Positions 16,382-25,495 are shown, numbered from the stretch's first letter. The stretch: 46,744 nucleotides of DNA from an uncultured bacterium (GCA_905214955.1 CAJMON010000018.1:1-46744); one strand, 5' to 3'. Program-made: numbers and translations. Notes: a model not told the origin generated them from the letters alone.

Positions 16382-17434
16382 ATGAATCAGACAACAGATG
16401 CAGCATATATCAGACAGATGCTGAAAGCGTGCCTGGAAATTCCAAGCCCCTGCGGGGATACCGAGGAAATCAGCCAGTTTCTGAAAAAAGAACTGGAAGC
16501 TATGGGGATTGAGACAAGAGTGACCAACAAAGGAGCTGTCATCGGAATCCTTCCAGGAGAAAAAGAAGGTTTTTCCAGAATGGTTTCTGCCCATGTGGAT
16601 ACCTTGGGCGCCATGGTGAAGCGGATCAAAGACAACGGCCGCCTGCGCCTGGAAAACGTGGGAGGCTATTCCTGGACCTCTGTGGAAGGGGAAAATGTAA
16701 GAGTCAAAACCAGGGAGGGAAAGATTTTTACTGGAACATTGATGCCGGAGCGGGCTTCTGTCCACTGTTTCCCGGAGGATGCCAGAGAAGAAGAACGGAC
16801 AGCAGATATTATGGAAGTCCGCCTGGATGAGGAAACCCAGTCCAAAGAAGAAACCTTAGAGCTTGGCATCCGGTCTGGAGACTTTGTTTCCTTTGAAACC
16901 AGAACCGTGTTTACTGAATCTGGCTACATCAAATCCCGGTATCTGGATGACAAAGCCTGTGTGGCAGCACTTTTAGATGCCTGCCGATCCCTTACCGCAT
17001 CCGGAGTGAAGCCGGTGCGCACCACCTATGTGTATTTTACCAATTATGAGGAAATTGGCCATGGAATTTCTAAGATCCCTGAGGATACTGCAGAGATTCT
17101 GGCCCTGGACATCGGTACGGCAGCAGAGGGGTACGAATCCGACGAGCACTGCGTCAGCATCTGCGCCAAGGATGCCAAGACACCGTATGATTTCAGGTTT
17201 CGAAGACTTTTAGAAACCCTCAGTGAAACAGAAGACATTCCAAGCAGAACAGATCTTTATTACAGGTATGGTTCAGACGCTTCCGCAGCCATCCTGCAGA
17301 ATGTGGATGCCAGATGCGGCTGCATCGGGCCTGGCGTGGATGCCACCCATCACTATGAACGGACTCATGAGGATGCCATCATCAATACAGCCAGACTTTT
17401 AACAGCCTACTTACTGACAGATACGCCAAAATAA
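16382..17434 (+). CDS. M42 family metallopeptidase (aminopeptidase)
   Basis: A cytoplasmic di-zinc aminopeptidase of the M42 family (glutamyl aminopeptidase / tetrahedral aminopeptidase relatives), 350 aa. The metal and catalytic residues are readable: AHVDTLG (His71, Asp73), RYLDDKA (Asp189/190), NYEEIGHG (Glu223/224), ALDIGT (Asp243) and the last histidine in DATHHYERTH. It starts with ATG after GAAGGTG. It stands alone between a terminator and the glycosidase promoter. Substrate specificity cannot be read from sequence, and a cellulase label sometimes attached to the family is unlikely. Confidence 0.88.
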   Translation: MNQTTDAAYIRQMLKACLEIPSPCGDTEEISQFLKKELEAMGIETRVTNKGAVIGILPGEKEGFSRMVSAHVDTLGAMVKRIKDNGRLRLENVGGYSWTSVEGENVRVKTREGKIFTGTLMPERASVHCFPEDAREEERTADIMEVRLDEETQSKEETLELGIRSGDFVSFETRTVFTESGYIKSRYLDDKACVAALLDACRSLTASGVKPVRTTYVYFTNYEEIGHGISKIPEDTAEILALDIGTAAEGYESDEHCVSICAKDAKTPYDFRFRRLLETLSETEDIPSRTDLYYRYGSDASAAILQNVDARCGCIGPGVDATHHYERTHEDAIINTARLLTAYLLTDTPK

Positions 17435-17463
17435 CAGAATAAATGGAAAATCTGCCGTAATTC

Positions 17464-17492
17464 TTGACGTTCCATACACAATGACTTATACT
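17464..17492 (+). promoter_or_regulatory. Promoter of the glycosidase pair
   Basis: TTGACG (17464-17469), 17-base spacer, TATACT (17487-17492), 31 bases upstream of the first glycosidase gene. It has the same -35 as the transporter promoter at 22272, but the 16-bp operator-like repeat found there is absent. Confidence 0.75.
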
Positions 17493-17523
17493 GAGAACAT
17501 CACAAGAATAAGAGGAGGAAGTC

Positions 17524-19608
17524 ATGTCTGAAAAATACAAAACAACATTTCGTGGGTACTTAATCGACAACCATTCTCCGGATCCGCCTGCAGTTACATT
17601 GGAAAAGCTGAACCCGGAAGAGTTTGAACGGTTCTTTCTGGAGGCAGATCTGAATGAATGCATGATCTACTGCAAAGATCACTGGGGAAACAGCTATTAT
17701 GATACCAAAATCGGAAAGATTCATGGCGGCTTAAAACAGGATTGGATCCGGCAGCTGATTCCGGTACTGAAAAAACACGATATCGAGTTTACTGCTTATT
17801 ACTGCTTTGAATATGATTCTTATGCACCGAAGGCTCATCCGGAATGGTCCGTGGTAGAAAAAGACGGAACTCCCCTGGTGTGCGGCTCCGGCTTAAATTC
17901 CACCAGAGCCCACTGGGGAATCCCCTGCTATGAGACAGGATACCGCCAGTATATTTTAGGACAGTTAAAGGAAATTGTTGAGGGCTATCATCCGGACAGT
18001 CTGTTCATTGATATTTTTGGAAAATCTCTGTGTTACTGCCCCTCCTGCCGGAAACAGTTCAAACGAAAATATGGCTATGAGCTGCCGGAAACAGACGAGG
18101 GACTGTTAGAGCACAACAAAGATCTGGTAGCATTCTTAGACGGCCAGGCAGAAGACATGCTGGATGAGATGAAAGCGCAGTTAAAGAGTATTGATCCGGA
18201 TCTTGCGATTTCTGTCAACTTTGCATCTCATTATCCCAAGAGCCTCCGGGACAAGCTGGATTACATTTTTACAGAGCCCTGGGCAGGCAACTGGCTCTCC
18301 GGCGCTTATGCAAGAGATACGTCCAACGGCAGACATCCCCAGTTAGGCCCTGGTGATGTATCTGCAGTTTACAATTACCGTCCGGACACCATCTATGAGC
18401 TGGCAGCTGCAGAGATCGCAGCCCAGGACTGCCGGGTATTTATGTACAGTGAGCCCATGCACTATGACGGCACTCTGGAATTTGAAGAGGCAGCGAAAAT
18501 CGGAAAGGCCTACCGGAAGGTCGAGCAGTTTGAACATCTGTTAGGCAATCGGAAAGTGATGGCAGACATTGCCATTGTACAGAGTGATACCGCAGATTCT
18601 CTCATTGTGCGCCATCCCATCATTGCCAGATCCATTGCCAGAGCAAAGGAAGGTGGTATGCACAGAAAAGCCCTTTTAGGAGCCATGAAGCTGTGTGACG
18701 CTTCCCAGTATACCTGGCAGGTCGTTCCGGAGTTTGAACTGGATTATGAAAAGATGAAGCAGTACAAAATGATCATCCTTCCCAATCTGTTCTACGTCCG
18801 GGAAGAGTTCCAGGAAGATTTAAAGCGCTATGTGGAAGAGGGCGGATGCATTTTCCTTGCAGGAGAAACCGGTCTTTACAACGGCGATGGCCAGATGCTG
18901 GATGAGTTTGCACTGTCTGAATTAATGGGTTTTGGCTTTGCTGGCAAAAACGAAGAGTACCGCGGTAATGACTGGGCAGCTTTTGTGGAACAGACAGAGG
19001 ATTCCATCTGGAAATACTGTGAAAAAACCACGCCTCCGGTATTAAATTATATTCTGGAGACTAAGGATGCAAAAGCCAAGGTACTTGGCACTTTCTTAAA
19101 TCCGGCAGTGCGTGTCACTCCCACCACATGGGTGAACTGGGGCTGCCCGCCTCCAGGAAAACCAAACGGACTCAATGCCATTTATGAAAATTCTTATGGA
19201 AAAGGAACAGTTCTTACCTGCTGCTTTGATTTCTTCAGTATGGAAGATGAGGATTACAACTGGACCGATCCTTTCTTCAGAGGCGCGGCTTCAAAATACA
19301 TTGCTCCCCAGATTTATCTGGAGACACCAAACAGAAAGATTTTGGAGTACACCTGCTATGACAGAGCTTCCGAAAAGAAGCTGATTTTCCATGAACTTTC
19401 TGCAATGGCCAGACTTTCCGGCGGAAGCACACCGGTGATTCCAGGAGGCAGCTTAAAGCTGAATCTGGAAGGAAAACAGGTGGCAAAGATCTGTATGGCA
19501 TTTCCGGAGAAAAAAGAACTGGAAATCAAAAAGAATGGCGATACGCTTACGGTAGAGCTTCCAGATATTACAGTACACAACGTATTTGAAATTTTCTACG
19601 AAGACTGA
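17524..19608 (+). CDS. GH151-like alpha-L-fucosidase (GHL6 plus beta-galactosidase-trimerisation domains)
   Basis: A 694-aa cytoplasmic glycoside hydrolase. The first half is a TIM barrel of the 'hypothetical glycosyl hydrolase 6' type: residues 160-180 contain LFIDIFG (Asp163) and the CxCxxC cluster at Cys170, 172 and 175. Residues about 345-500 look like the GH42-type trimerisation (amidotransferase-like) fold, and a beta-rich tail follows. This domain set is what I know from GH151, whose characterised members are alpha-L-fucosidases. The family call is from memory, and substrate could differ. There is no signal peptide. AGGAGG precedes ATG. A GH29 fucosidase follows after 35 bases, which supports a fucose role. 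Confidence 0.68.
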   Translation: MSEKYKTTFRGYLIDNHSPDPPAVTLEKLNPEEFERFFLEADLNECMIYCKDHWGNSYYDTKIGKIHGGLKQDWIRQLIPVLKKHDIEFTAYYCFEYDSYAPKAHPEWSVVEKDGTPLVCGSGLNSTRAHWGIPCYETGYRQYILGQLKEIVEGYHPDSLFIDIFGKSLCYCPSCRKQFKRKYGYELPETDEGLLEHNKDLVAFLDGQAEDMLDEMKAQLKSIDPDLAISVNFASHYPKSLRDKLDYIFTEPWAGNWLSGAYARDTSNGRHPQLGPGDVSAVYNYRPDTIYELAAAEIAAQDCRVFMYSEPMHYDGTLEFEEAAKIGKAYRKVEQFEHLLGNRKVMADIAIVQSDTADSLIVRHPIIARSIARAKEGGMHRKALLGAMKLCDASQYTWQVVPEFELDYEKMKQYKMIILPNLFYVREEFQEDLKRYVEEGGCIFLAGETGLYNGDGQMLDEFALSELMGFGFAGKNEEYRGNDWAAFVEQTEDSIWKYCEKTTPPVLNYILETKDAKAKVLGTFLNPAVRVTPTTWVNWGCPPPGKPNGLNAIYENSYGKGTVLTCCFDFFSMEDEDYNWTDPFFRGAASKYIAPQIYLETPNRKILEYTCYDRASEKKLIFHELSAMARLSGGSTPVIPGGSLKLNLEGKQVAKICMAFPEKKELEIKKNGDTLTVELPDITVHNVFEIFYED

Positions 19609-19643
19609 TCAAAAAGGAAAAGGGACAGGGAAAGGAAAACGAC

Positions 19644-20888
19644 ATGAAAGATACGAAACAGCAGTGGTTTAAAGAAGCAAAATTCGGCCTGTTTATTCAC
19701 TGGGGCCTGTATTCTTTACTGGCAGGAGAGTACAAAGGAAAGAAGACCGATCACATTGCAGAGTGGATCATGAACTATCTGGATATTCCGGTAGAGGAGT
19801 ATGAGCAGCTTGCAAAAAAATTTGATCCGGTAAACTTTGATGCAGAAAAGATCGTGAAAATGGCAAAAGACTGGGGAATGCGCTACATTGTATTTACCTC
19901 CAAGCATCACGAAGGATTTGCCATGTATCATTCTCAGTGCAGCTCCTACAACAGCGTAGATGCCACTCCCTGCAAGAGAGATATCTTAAAAGAGCTGCAG
20001 CTGGCCTGCGAAAAATATGACATGAAACTGGGGCTGTATTATTCTCAGGCACAGGACTGGCATGACCCGGACGGCTATATGGCAAAGAAAGACAATTCCG
20101 GAAAGAATTACCGGGCTTATCTGGATCGGAAATGCCTGCCCCAGCTGCGGGAACTTCTGACCAATTATGGAAAGATTGCCCTGATTTGGTTTGATACTCC
20201 TATGGGAACCACTGCAGAGGAGAGCCAGGAAATGGCTGCCCTGGTCAAAGAACTTCAGCCGGACTGCATCGTCAGCGGACGAATCGGAAACGGCCTTGGA
20301 GAGTACATGACCACCGGAGACAATTTCATTCCGCGCCTGCCCTATGAAGGAGACTGGGAAGTACCGGCAACCTTAAACGATACCTGGGGATACAACAAAG
20401 ACGATCACAACTGGAAGTCTGCAGAAGAGATCATTGAACTGCTGGTAAAGATCAACAGCCGCGGCGGAAATTATCTTCTGAACATCGGACCAGACGGAAC
20501 CGGAAAAGTGCCGGAAGAGTCCATTGAGATTTTAAGCAAGGTAGGCGCCTATGTTTCTGCCAATAAAGAAGCTATTTTTGCCACCAAGCGGATGCCGGTT
20601 TACCCCTATGAGCTGACCTGGGGAGATTTGACATGCAAAGAACATCATCTGTATGTTCATGTGTTCCATAAGATTCCAAGAGCAGAGGTGTTGGGATTTG
20701 CCAACACACCGAAACGTGCTTACCTGGTAGAAACCGGAGAAGAACTTCCGTTTACCAGAAGTAAGACCTGCGAGGGAGATGAGTACATTACCGTAGAGCT
20801 TCCCAAAGGATATCAGGACAAAGAATTTTACTGCATCGGCATTGAAACAGAGGAAGAAATGCCGGTATTTGCTGACATCCGGGAGTAA
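19644..20888 (+). CDS. Alpha-L-fucosidase, glycoside hydrolase family 29
   Basis: A retaining exo-alpha-L-fucosidase, 414 aa and cytoplasmic (no signal peptide). Family blocks are FGLFIHWGLYS (14-24), the histidine pair in SKHHEGF (86-92), LGLYYSQAQDWH (129-140) and LIWFDTPMG, where Asp184 is the expected nucleophile. GGNYLLNIGPDGTG follows, then a C-terminal beta-sandwich. The acid/base residue cannot be placed by eye. The short form without carbohydrate-binding modules suits imported oligosaccharides rather than polymer. It forms an operon with the GH151-like gene and ends at a hairpin shared with the converging lacI-type gene. Confidence 0.9.
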   Translation: MKDTKQQWFKEAKFGLFIHWGLYSLLAGEYKGKKTDHIAEWIMNYLDIPVEEYEQLAKKFDPVNFDAEKIVKMAKDWGMRYIVFTSKHHEGFAMYHSQCSSYNSVDATPCKRDILKELQLACEKYDMKLGLYYSQAQDWHDPDGYMAKKDNSGKNYRAYLDRKCLPQLRELLTNYGKIALIWFDTPMGTTAEESQEMAALVKELQPDCIVSGRIGNGLGEYMTTGDNFIPRLPYEGDWEVPATLNDTWGYNKDDHNWKSAEEIIELLVKINSRGGNYLLNIGPDGTGKVPEESIEILSKVGAYVSANKEAIFATKRMPVYPYELTWGDLTCKEHHLYVHVFHKIPRAEVLGFANTPKRAYLVETGEELPFTRSKTCEGDEYITVELPKGYQDKEFYCIGIETEEEMPVFADIRE

Positions 20889-20902
20889 AATGAAGCGTTG
20901 TT

Positions 20903-20949
20903 AAAAAAAAGAGACAGTGATTTCACAAGATGGAAGTCACTGTCTCTTT
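20903..20949. terminator. Hairpin between converging fucosidase and LacI genes
   Basis: A 17-bp stem (20908-20924 with 20933-20949, one G-U pair, 8-base loop). On the reverse strand it is followed by eight T residues (A run 20903-20910), an excellent terminator for the LacI gene. On the forward strand the U-tract is poor, so termination of the fucosidase operon would be weaker. Confidence 0.8.
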
Positions 20950-20971
20950 GTGATTCGCAGGACATAATTTG

Positions 20972-21997
20972 TTATAGAATTTTTTTTACCGAATCTCCTT
21001 CCAGAAATTCGGTAGGGATCAGACAGGTTTTTGGGAATCCTTCTTGATTTCCAGAAAGGCGCTTTAGCAGAAGGGCGGCAGCCTTTTGGCCGATTTCCTG
21101 AAAATTTTCCTGGATGACGGTGACTTTGGGAGTCAAGGTATCGAAAATTTTGTCATTGTCAAAGCTTAAAATGGACAGATCTTCTGGAATCTGGAAGTTC
21201 TGGTGGGCCAGTTCCGAAAGGCAGCTAAGAAAAGATCCATAGCCGGAAAAGAATAAAGCAGTGGGCCGGTCTGGCTGTTCCATCATTTTTCGGAAAGCCT
21301 GGGGAATGAAAGGGGATTCGCTATCTGTGTCTTTTAGAAGACGAAAGGCAGGAGGAATTTCCAAGCCCTTTGCATGAACAGCATCTAAAAAGCCCTGGGT
21401 GCGCACTTTCGTAATGCGTGAGGAGGGACTGCCGGCTACAAAGCCTAAGCGGGAATGTCCGTGGTCTATAAGGTAATTGGCAGCCTGAAAGGAACTGTCA
21501 TAGTCGGTAGAAGCAGCAAAATCGGTACAAAGATCACTGGGGCAGTCTCCGGCGCAGACCACCGGTACGCCGTCTGCCAGAAGCCGCCTGCTTAAGGAAC
21601 CTGGCAGAGCGCCGCCAATGGAGATAACACCATTGATCCGATTGTCTGAAAGGAATTCCAGCAGGGGCTGTGAACTGCCGGTGTTATTTTTGGAAGCATC
21701 CACGGAAGCGGTGCAGACCACAGTCATGTATCCGTGTGCCCGCAGCACGTCCTCTATTGGGTAAATAATCCTTCCCCACAGTTCATTTCCAAGAGGGGGA
21801 ATGACCAGAGCGGCCATGCGTGCCTTCTTGGAGCGGAGTCCCTGGGCAATGGGATTGGGGGTATAGTCCATGCGGTGGATGGCTTCCTCAATGAGGCGGG
21901 CATTTTCCGGTCGGACAGGTTTTTGGTTTAAATATTTGGAGATGGTGGAAACCGATAGACCGGTTTCCCTGGCAATGTCAGTGATGGTGGATTTCAT
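20972..21997 (-). CDS. LacI-family transcriptional regulator
   Basis: A 341-aa sugar-responsive repressor. The LacI helix-turn-helix (TDIARETGLSVSTISKYLN) and hinge (NPIAQGLRSKKA) are at residues 1-60, and a periplasmic-binding-protein-like effector domain follows (GVISIGG, GFVAGSP, SILSFDNDKIFDTLTP). The start at 21997 is set by AGGAG upstream and the HTH beginning at once; the frame runs on upstream without support. It is divergent from the sugar transporter operon and convergent with the fucosidases. Its recognition-helix region resembles that of the second LacI protein at 25496, so the two may share operators. Confidence 0.92.
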   Translation of the reverse strand: MKSTITDIARETGLSVSTISKYLNQKPVRPENARLIEEAIHRMDYTPNPIAQGLRSKKARMAALVIPPLGNELWGRIIYPIEDVLRAHGYMTVVCTASVDASKNNTGSSQPLLEFLSDNRINGVISIGGALPGSLSRRLLADGVPVVCAGDCPSDLCTDFAASTDYDSSFQAANYLIDHGHSRLGFVAGSPSSRITKVRTQGFLDAVHAKGLEIPPAFRLLKDTDSESPFIPQAFRKMMEQPDRPTALFFSGYGSFLSCLSELAHQNFQIPEDLSILSFDNDKIFDTLTPKVTVIQENFQEIGQKAAALLLKRLSGNQEGFPKTCLIPTEFLEGDSVKKIL

Positions 21998-22048
21998 GGA
22001 TGAACTCCTTGTCTGCTTAGGTATATAGCTTCTCATTTGTTGGAATCC

Positions 22049-22078
22049 AGTATAACATAGCCAAAATGAAGAAGGCAA
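22049..22078 (-). promoter_or_regulatory. Promoter of the divergent LacI gene
   Basis: Read on the reverse strand: TTGCCT (22073-22078), 18-base spacer, TATACT (22049-22054). It lies about 50 bases upstream of the start codon. Confidence 0.55.
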
Positions 22079-22150
22079 GAGAGGAGAAAGGATTTTGAGG
22101 ATGGTTTGGCAAAAAATGAAGGCAGGACGCGGGAAGGACGGGAAAACGTA

Positions 22151-22166
22151 AAACGATTCACTTTTG
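22151..22166 (+). promoter_or_regulatory. Operator-like repeat, distal copy
   Basis: AAACGATTCACTTTTG, identical to the copy at 22278-22293 and 127 bases from it. It contains the CG-centred core typical of LacI-family operators. It is about 73 bases upstream of the LacI gene's -35, so it could serve as an auxiliary site for looping or autoregulation. Confidence 0.65.
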
Positions 22167-22271
22167 CGTTTGGAGAAACTTTCCCAAAATAATATTTTTT
22201 GGTGGATTAGACAAAAATAAGCATAAAAATTGGAATAATATCATAAAAATACAACTTTTATGAAAAAACAG

Positions 22272-22300
22272 TTGACGAAACGATTCACTTTTGATAGGAT
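22272..22300 (+). promoter_or_regulatory. Promoter of the sugar ABC transporter operon
   Basis: TTGACG (22272-22277), exact 17-base spacer, TAGGAT (22295-22300). The spacer is filled by the 16-base repeat, a classic position for repression by steric block. Confidence 0.75.
22278..22293 (+). promoter_or_regulatory. Operator-like repeat, promoter copy
   Basis: AAACGATTCACTTTTG starts at the first spacer base after the -35 hexamer and ends one base before the -10. With the preceding G it contains GAAACGATTC, a near-palindrome around CG as bound by LacI-family proteins. Confidence 0.7.
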
Positions 22301-22353
22301 AAATCTATCCAAGTAACGTGAAAAAGCGGCAAAGAGAAGAGAGGAGAAAGGAA

Positions 22354-23673
22354 ATGAAAAGACGGTTTTTATGTTTTGCACTGGCAGCTGTGATGGCTTC
22401 CGGTATGATTGGAACAGGTGCTTTTGCAGAAGAACAGGATTATGCACTGACAGATGCCAAATTTGACAACGTTCAGTTAAAGCTGTATGCCAGCTTAAGC
22501 GATGCATCCCTGAACTACTACAATGAGAAAATTGACGAGTTCAACAAAATGGACAACGGCATTACTGTAGAGATCACCAACATCAATACAGAAGCTGATT
22601 ACCTGGACAAATTAAGCACCGATTTTGCTTCTGGCGAAACTCCCAACGTATTTATGGAGTACGGCGGAGCAAGATGTCTGGATTATATCGAGGCAGATGC
22701 TCTGGTAAACCTGCAGCCGTATCTGGAAGCAGACGAAGAGTGGTATAACGGATTCATGGAGTCCTGCTGGGAGCCGGCTCACTTTGAAGACTATGGCTAC
22801 GAAGGACTGTACTGCGTACCGTATACCAACTATCAGATCGTTCTTTTCTATAACAAAGATATCCTTGCAGAAAATGGCGTAGAAGTACCGACCACCTGGG
22901 ACGAGCTCATGGATGCATGTGCTACCTTAAAAGAGAATGGTGTTCAGCCGTTCATCGTAGGTGAGAAAGACAACTACCGTTTTGGACACCTGCACACGGT
23001 TCTGTCGCTGAAGACCTATGGTGGTGAAATCGGAAAAGAGCTTGGCAGCCGTGAAGTAAGCTACGATGGCGAAGAAATGCTGAATATCTACAGCATGATC
23101 AAAGAAATGATCGACAAAGGATACTTAGGAGACAATCTGTTAAGTACCGACGCACAGCAGGAAGGCAGCTACTTCCAGGAAGGCAAGGCAGCATTCCAGT
23201 ACAATGGTTCCTGGGGTGCCAGCGGAATCCAGAACTCTGGAAGCGAACTGTACACCAACCAGACCATCGGTGTTACCCGTTTCCCGGCAGTCAATGAAGA
23301 GTACGCAAAAGTAGACATGGGCGGCGGAAACGATTCTTACTTTGTATCCAAGCTGAACAAGAGCGATGAGGAGATTGCAGCTTCTGTAGTTCTGCTGAAA
23401 TACATTTCCAGCAAAGATTTCTGCGCAGGCCTGATGGCTGTAAACCCGAACACCATGGCTATCAAGACGGATTATGTCAGCGACAACTATCTGTTAAATG
23501 ATATCCAGGATATTATGGCTGATACAGAGCTTACCAGATCTGACTTACAGAACTATGACTCACAGGCACATATGATCAACACAGTTCGTTCTGCTCTTCA
23601 GGGACTTGCAATGGGCAACACTCCGGAGCAGGTAGGCCAGGAGATCATTGATACCATGGCACAGTATGAATAA
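22354..23673 (+). CDS. Sugar ABC transporter solute-binding protein (CUT1 type)
   Basis: A 439-aa extracytoplasmic binding protein of the extracellular-solute-binding family 1, delivering an oligosaccharide to the two permeases downstream. A signal peptide covers about residues 1-24 and ends in GAFA before EEQDY, a signal peptidase I site. No lipobox cysteine is present (the only early Cys is residue 7). Family features include YGGARCLDYI, VPYTNYQIVLFYNKDILAENGV and PTTWDELMDAC. Start ATG 22354 follows GAGAGGAGAAAGGA. A GTG at 22318 is in frame but unsupported. The neighbouring fucosidases suggest a fucosylated glycan as ligand, which is inference. Confidence 0.9.
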   Translation: MKRRFLCFALAAVMASGMIGTGAFAEEQDYALTDAKFDNVQLKLYASLSDASLNYYNEKIDEFNKMDNGITVEITNINTEADYLDKLSTDFASGETPNVFMEYGGARCLDYIEADALVNLQPYLEADEEWYNGFMESCWEPAHFEDYGYEGLYCVPYTNYQIVLFYNKDILAENGVEVPTTWDELMDACATLKENGVQPFIVGEKDNYRFGHLHTVLSLKTYGGEIGKELGSREVSYDGEEMLNIYSMIKEMIDKGYLGDNLLSTDAQQEGSYFQEGKAAFQYNGSWGASGIQNSGSELYTNQTIGVTRFPAVNEEYAKVDMGGGNDSYFVSKLNKSDEEIAASVVLLKYISSKDFCAGLMAVNPNTMAIKTDYVSDNYLLNDIQDIMADTELTRSDLQNYDSQAHMINTVRSALQGLAMGNTPEQVGQEIIDTMAQYE

Positions 23674-23699
23674 TCAAAAGAAATAAATCAAAGGGATGT

Positions 23700-23723
23700 G
23701 GGGACTGTGAGGGTGCAGTCCCC
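23700..23723 (+). other. Hairpin between binding-protein and permease genes
   Basis: GGGGACTG (23700-23707) pairs perfectly with CAGTCCCC (23716-23723), loop of 8 bases, with CTTT after it. The weak U-tract points to transcript 3'-end protection or partial termination, allowing more binding protein than permease. Confidence 0.6.
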
Positions 23724-23756
23724 CTTTCTAATAGGAAGAGATACAAGGAGATTGTC

Positions 23757-24647
23757 ATGAAGATTAAACGAAAAGATTATGTGATTGCAATCAGCTTTTT
23801 GCTGCCTGCACTGGTACTGATCGGCTTCTTCATCGTTTACCCGGTGTGTGATGCTGTGTACCTTTCCTTCCATTCGTGGAAAGGAATTTTCGGCACCCCG
23901 AAAAAATGGGTAGGGCTGGATAACTATATCAGTACCCTCACAAGCAGCCTGTTCTGGCGGGCAATGCTGAACTCGTTCTGGTTCATTGTAGGTGGATTTC
24001 TGGTGCTGATGCCGCTGTCTTTTGCACTGGCACTGCTGATCACTTCCAAACTGAAATTCACACGTTTCATGAAAACTGCCTATTTCATGCCGGTTATTTT
24101 AGGAACCACAACGGTGGCCCTGATGTGGACGTATATCCTGAACCCGGAATGGGGTGCTATTGCACAGATTCTCCGGTGGCTTGGGTTAGACGGAGCGGTA
24201 TTTGACTGGCTGTCCACGCCGACCTTAAACGTCTGGTGTGTGGTTCTGGTTAATGAATGGATGTATGCAGGCTACAATATGCTGATTTTTGCAGCAGGAT
24301 TGGTTGCCATTCCTTCTGAGCTTCATGAGGCAGCCATCATTGACGGCTGTGGAAAATGGCAGAAGATCCGCTACATTACCCTTCCGCTGTGCAAAAATTC
24401 CTTTAAGATTTTTTCCGTGCTGTGTGTGACCGGATGTTTGAAAGTATTTGATATTATCTGGGCAATGACAAGAGGAGGCCCCAATAACGTATCCTCCACT
24501 CCGGCAATCATGCTTTATACACAGGCATTCCAGTACAAACTCTTTGGACGAAGCAGTGCTTACAGCGTAATCCTTCTGGTATGCGGCGTGATTTTAAGTC
24601 TTTTGATGAATCGAATCTTCCGGCAGGAAGATGACCTGTACGCATAG
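23757..24647 (+). CDS. Sugar ABC transporter permease, MalF/UgpA type
   Basis: A 296-aa integral membrane protein with about six transmembrane segments, beginning with VIAISFLLPALVLIGFFIVYPV after a basic N-terminus. The cytoplasmic EAA loop that contacts the ATPase is readable as HEAAIIDGCGKWQKIRYITLPLC (about residues 190-212). AAGGAGA precedes ATG. It is the first of the permease pair. No ATPase gene follows, so the complex must use a shared MsmK/MalK-type ATPase encoded elsewhere. Confidence 0.92.
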   Translation: MKIKRKDYVIAISFLLPALVLIGFFIVYPVCDAVYLSFHSWKGIFGTPKKWVGLDNYISTLTSSLFWRAMLNSFWFIVGGFLVLMPLSFALALLITSKLKFTRFMKTAYFMPVILGTTTVALMWTYILNPEWGAIAQILRWLGLDGAVFDWLSTPTLNVWCVVLVNEWMYAGYNMLIFAAGLVAIPSELHEAAIIDGCGKWQKIRYITLPLCKNSFKIFSVLCVTGCLKVFDIIWAMTRGGPNNVSSTPAIMLYTQAFQYKLFGRSSAYSVILLVCGVILSLLMNRIFRQEDDLYA

Positions 24648-24661
24648 GAGGAGAGTTGGAA

Positions 24662-25489
24662 ATGAAGCGTAAAATAACAAATGGCATTTTATATGCCCTG
24701 GCATTTATCTGGTGCGCAATCACCATTCTGCCCCTTTTGATTACTGTGCTTTCATCATTCAAAAACAATGATGAGATTTATCTTGGAATGTTTGAGTTCC
24801 CCAAATTATGGCGTTTTTCCAACTATGCGGCAGCAGCTGAGACTGCAGATGCCCTGGTTGCTATCGGAAACTCTCTGCTGATGGCTTTTTCCACCACCAT
24901 CATGGTATCAGTCATTGGAATGATGGCTTCCTACATTTTATCCAGAAAAAGCCGGATCGGATTTGTAAAGCCATTAAACATCTTTTTCCTGATCGGTGTT
25001 ATGGTGCCGGTTCACTGTACGATTGTCCCGATTTCCAATATCGCCAGTGCCGTCCACGCGAAAGACCAGTATTGGTTTCTGCTGCTGGTGTATACCACCT
25101 TCAACCTGGCGCAGGCAATTTTCCTGTATACCGGTTTCTTAAACGGTATTGAAAAAGGACTGGATGAAGCAGCCATTATTGACGGATGCGGGGATATCAA
25201 GCTGTTGACAAAGGTGCTCCTTCCGGTGTGCAAACCCATCATTGCCACAGAAGCAATTTTCGTGTTTATTTATGGATACAGCGAACTGATTTTCTCCCTG
25301 ACCCTGATTTCCAGTCAGACGAAATATACCGTATCCAGGGCAATGCTAAGTTTTACCGGAAACCACACTGTGGATATGGGGCCACAGTTCGCATTTGTGG
25401 TAATGTCTATGATTCCTACGATTATCATTTACATCCTCTTCCATGAAAAAGTAGAAGCAGGTATGCTTTCCGGAGCTGTCAAAGGTTAA
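24662..25489 (+). CDS. Sugar ABC transporter permease, MalG/UgpE type
   Basis: A 275-aa inner-membrane permease, partner of the preceding gene. Six hydrophobic segments start at LYALAFIWCAITILPLLITV, and the EAA loop is LDEAAIIDGCGDIKLLTKVLLPVC. AGGAGG overlaps the upstream stop codon. ATG 24662 is preferred, though TTG 24656 is also in range of that site. The next gene, a LacI regulator, starts six bases after the stop, so the regulator is co-transcribed with the transporter. Confidence 0.92.
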   Translation: MKRKITNGILYALAFIWCAITILPLLITVLSSFKNNDEIYLGMFEFPKLWRFSNYAAAAETADALVAIGNSLLMAFSTTIMVSVIGMMASYILSRKSRIGFVKPLNIFFLIGVMVPVHCTIVPISNIASAVHAKDQYWFLLLVYTTFNLAQAIFLYTGFLNGIEKGLDEAAIIDGCGDIKLLTKVLLPVCKPIIATEAIFVFIYGYSELIFSLTLISSQTKYTVSRAMLSFTGNHTVDMGPQFAFVVMSMIPTIIIYILFHEKVEAGMLSGAVKG

Positions 25490-25495
25490 AACGGT

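Larger units (their letters stand above)
21998..22353. other. Divergent regulatory region between LacI gene and sugar transporter operon
   Basis: This 356-base gap holds no gene. It contains a reverse-strand promoter for the LacI gene (22049-22078), a forward promoter for the transporter (22272-22300) and two copies of a 16-base operator-like sequence (22151-22166 and 22278-22293). The stretch from about 22185 to 22275 is very A/T-rich and may be curved DNA or an UP element. Confidence 0.75.
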
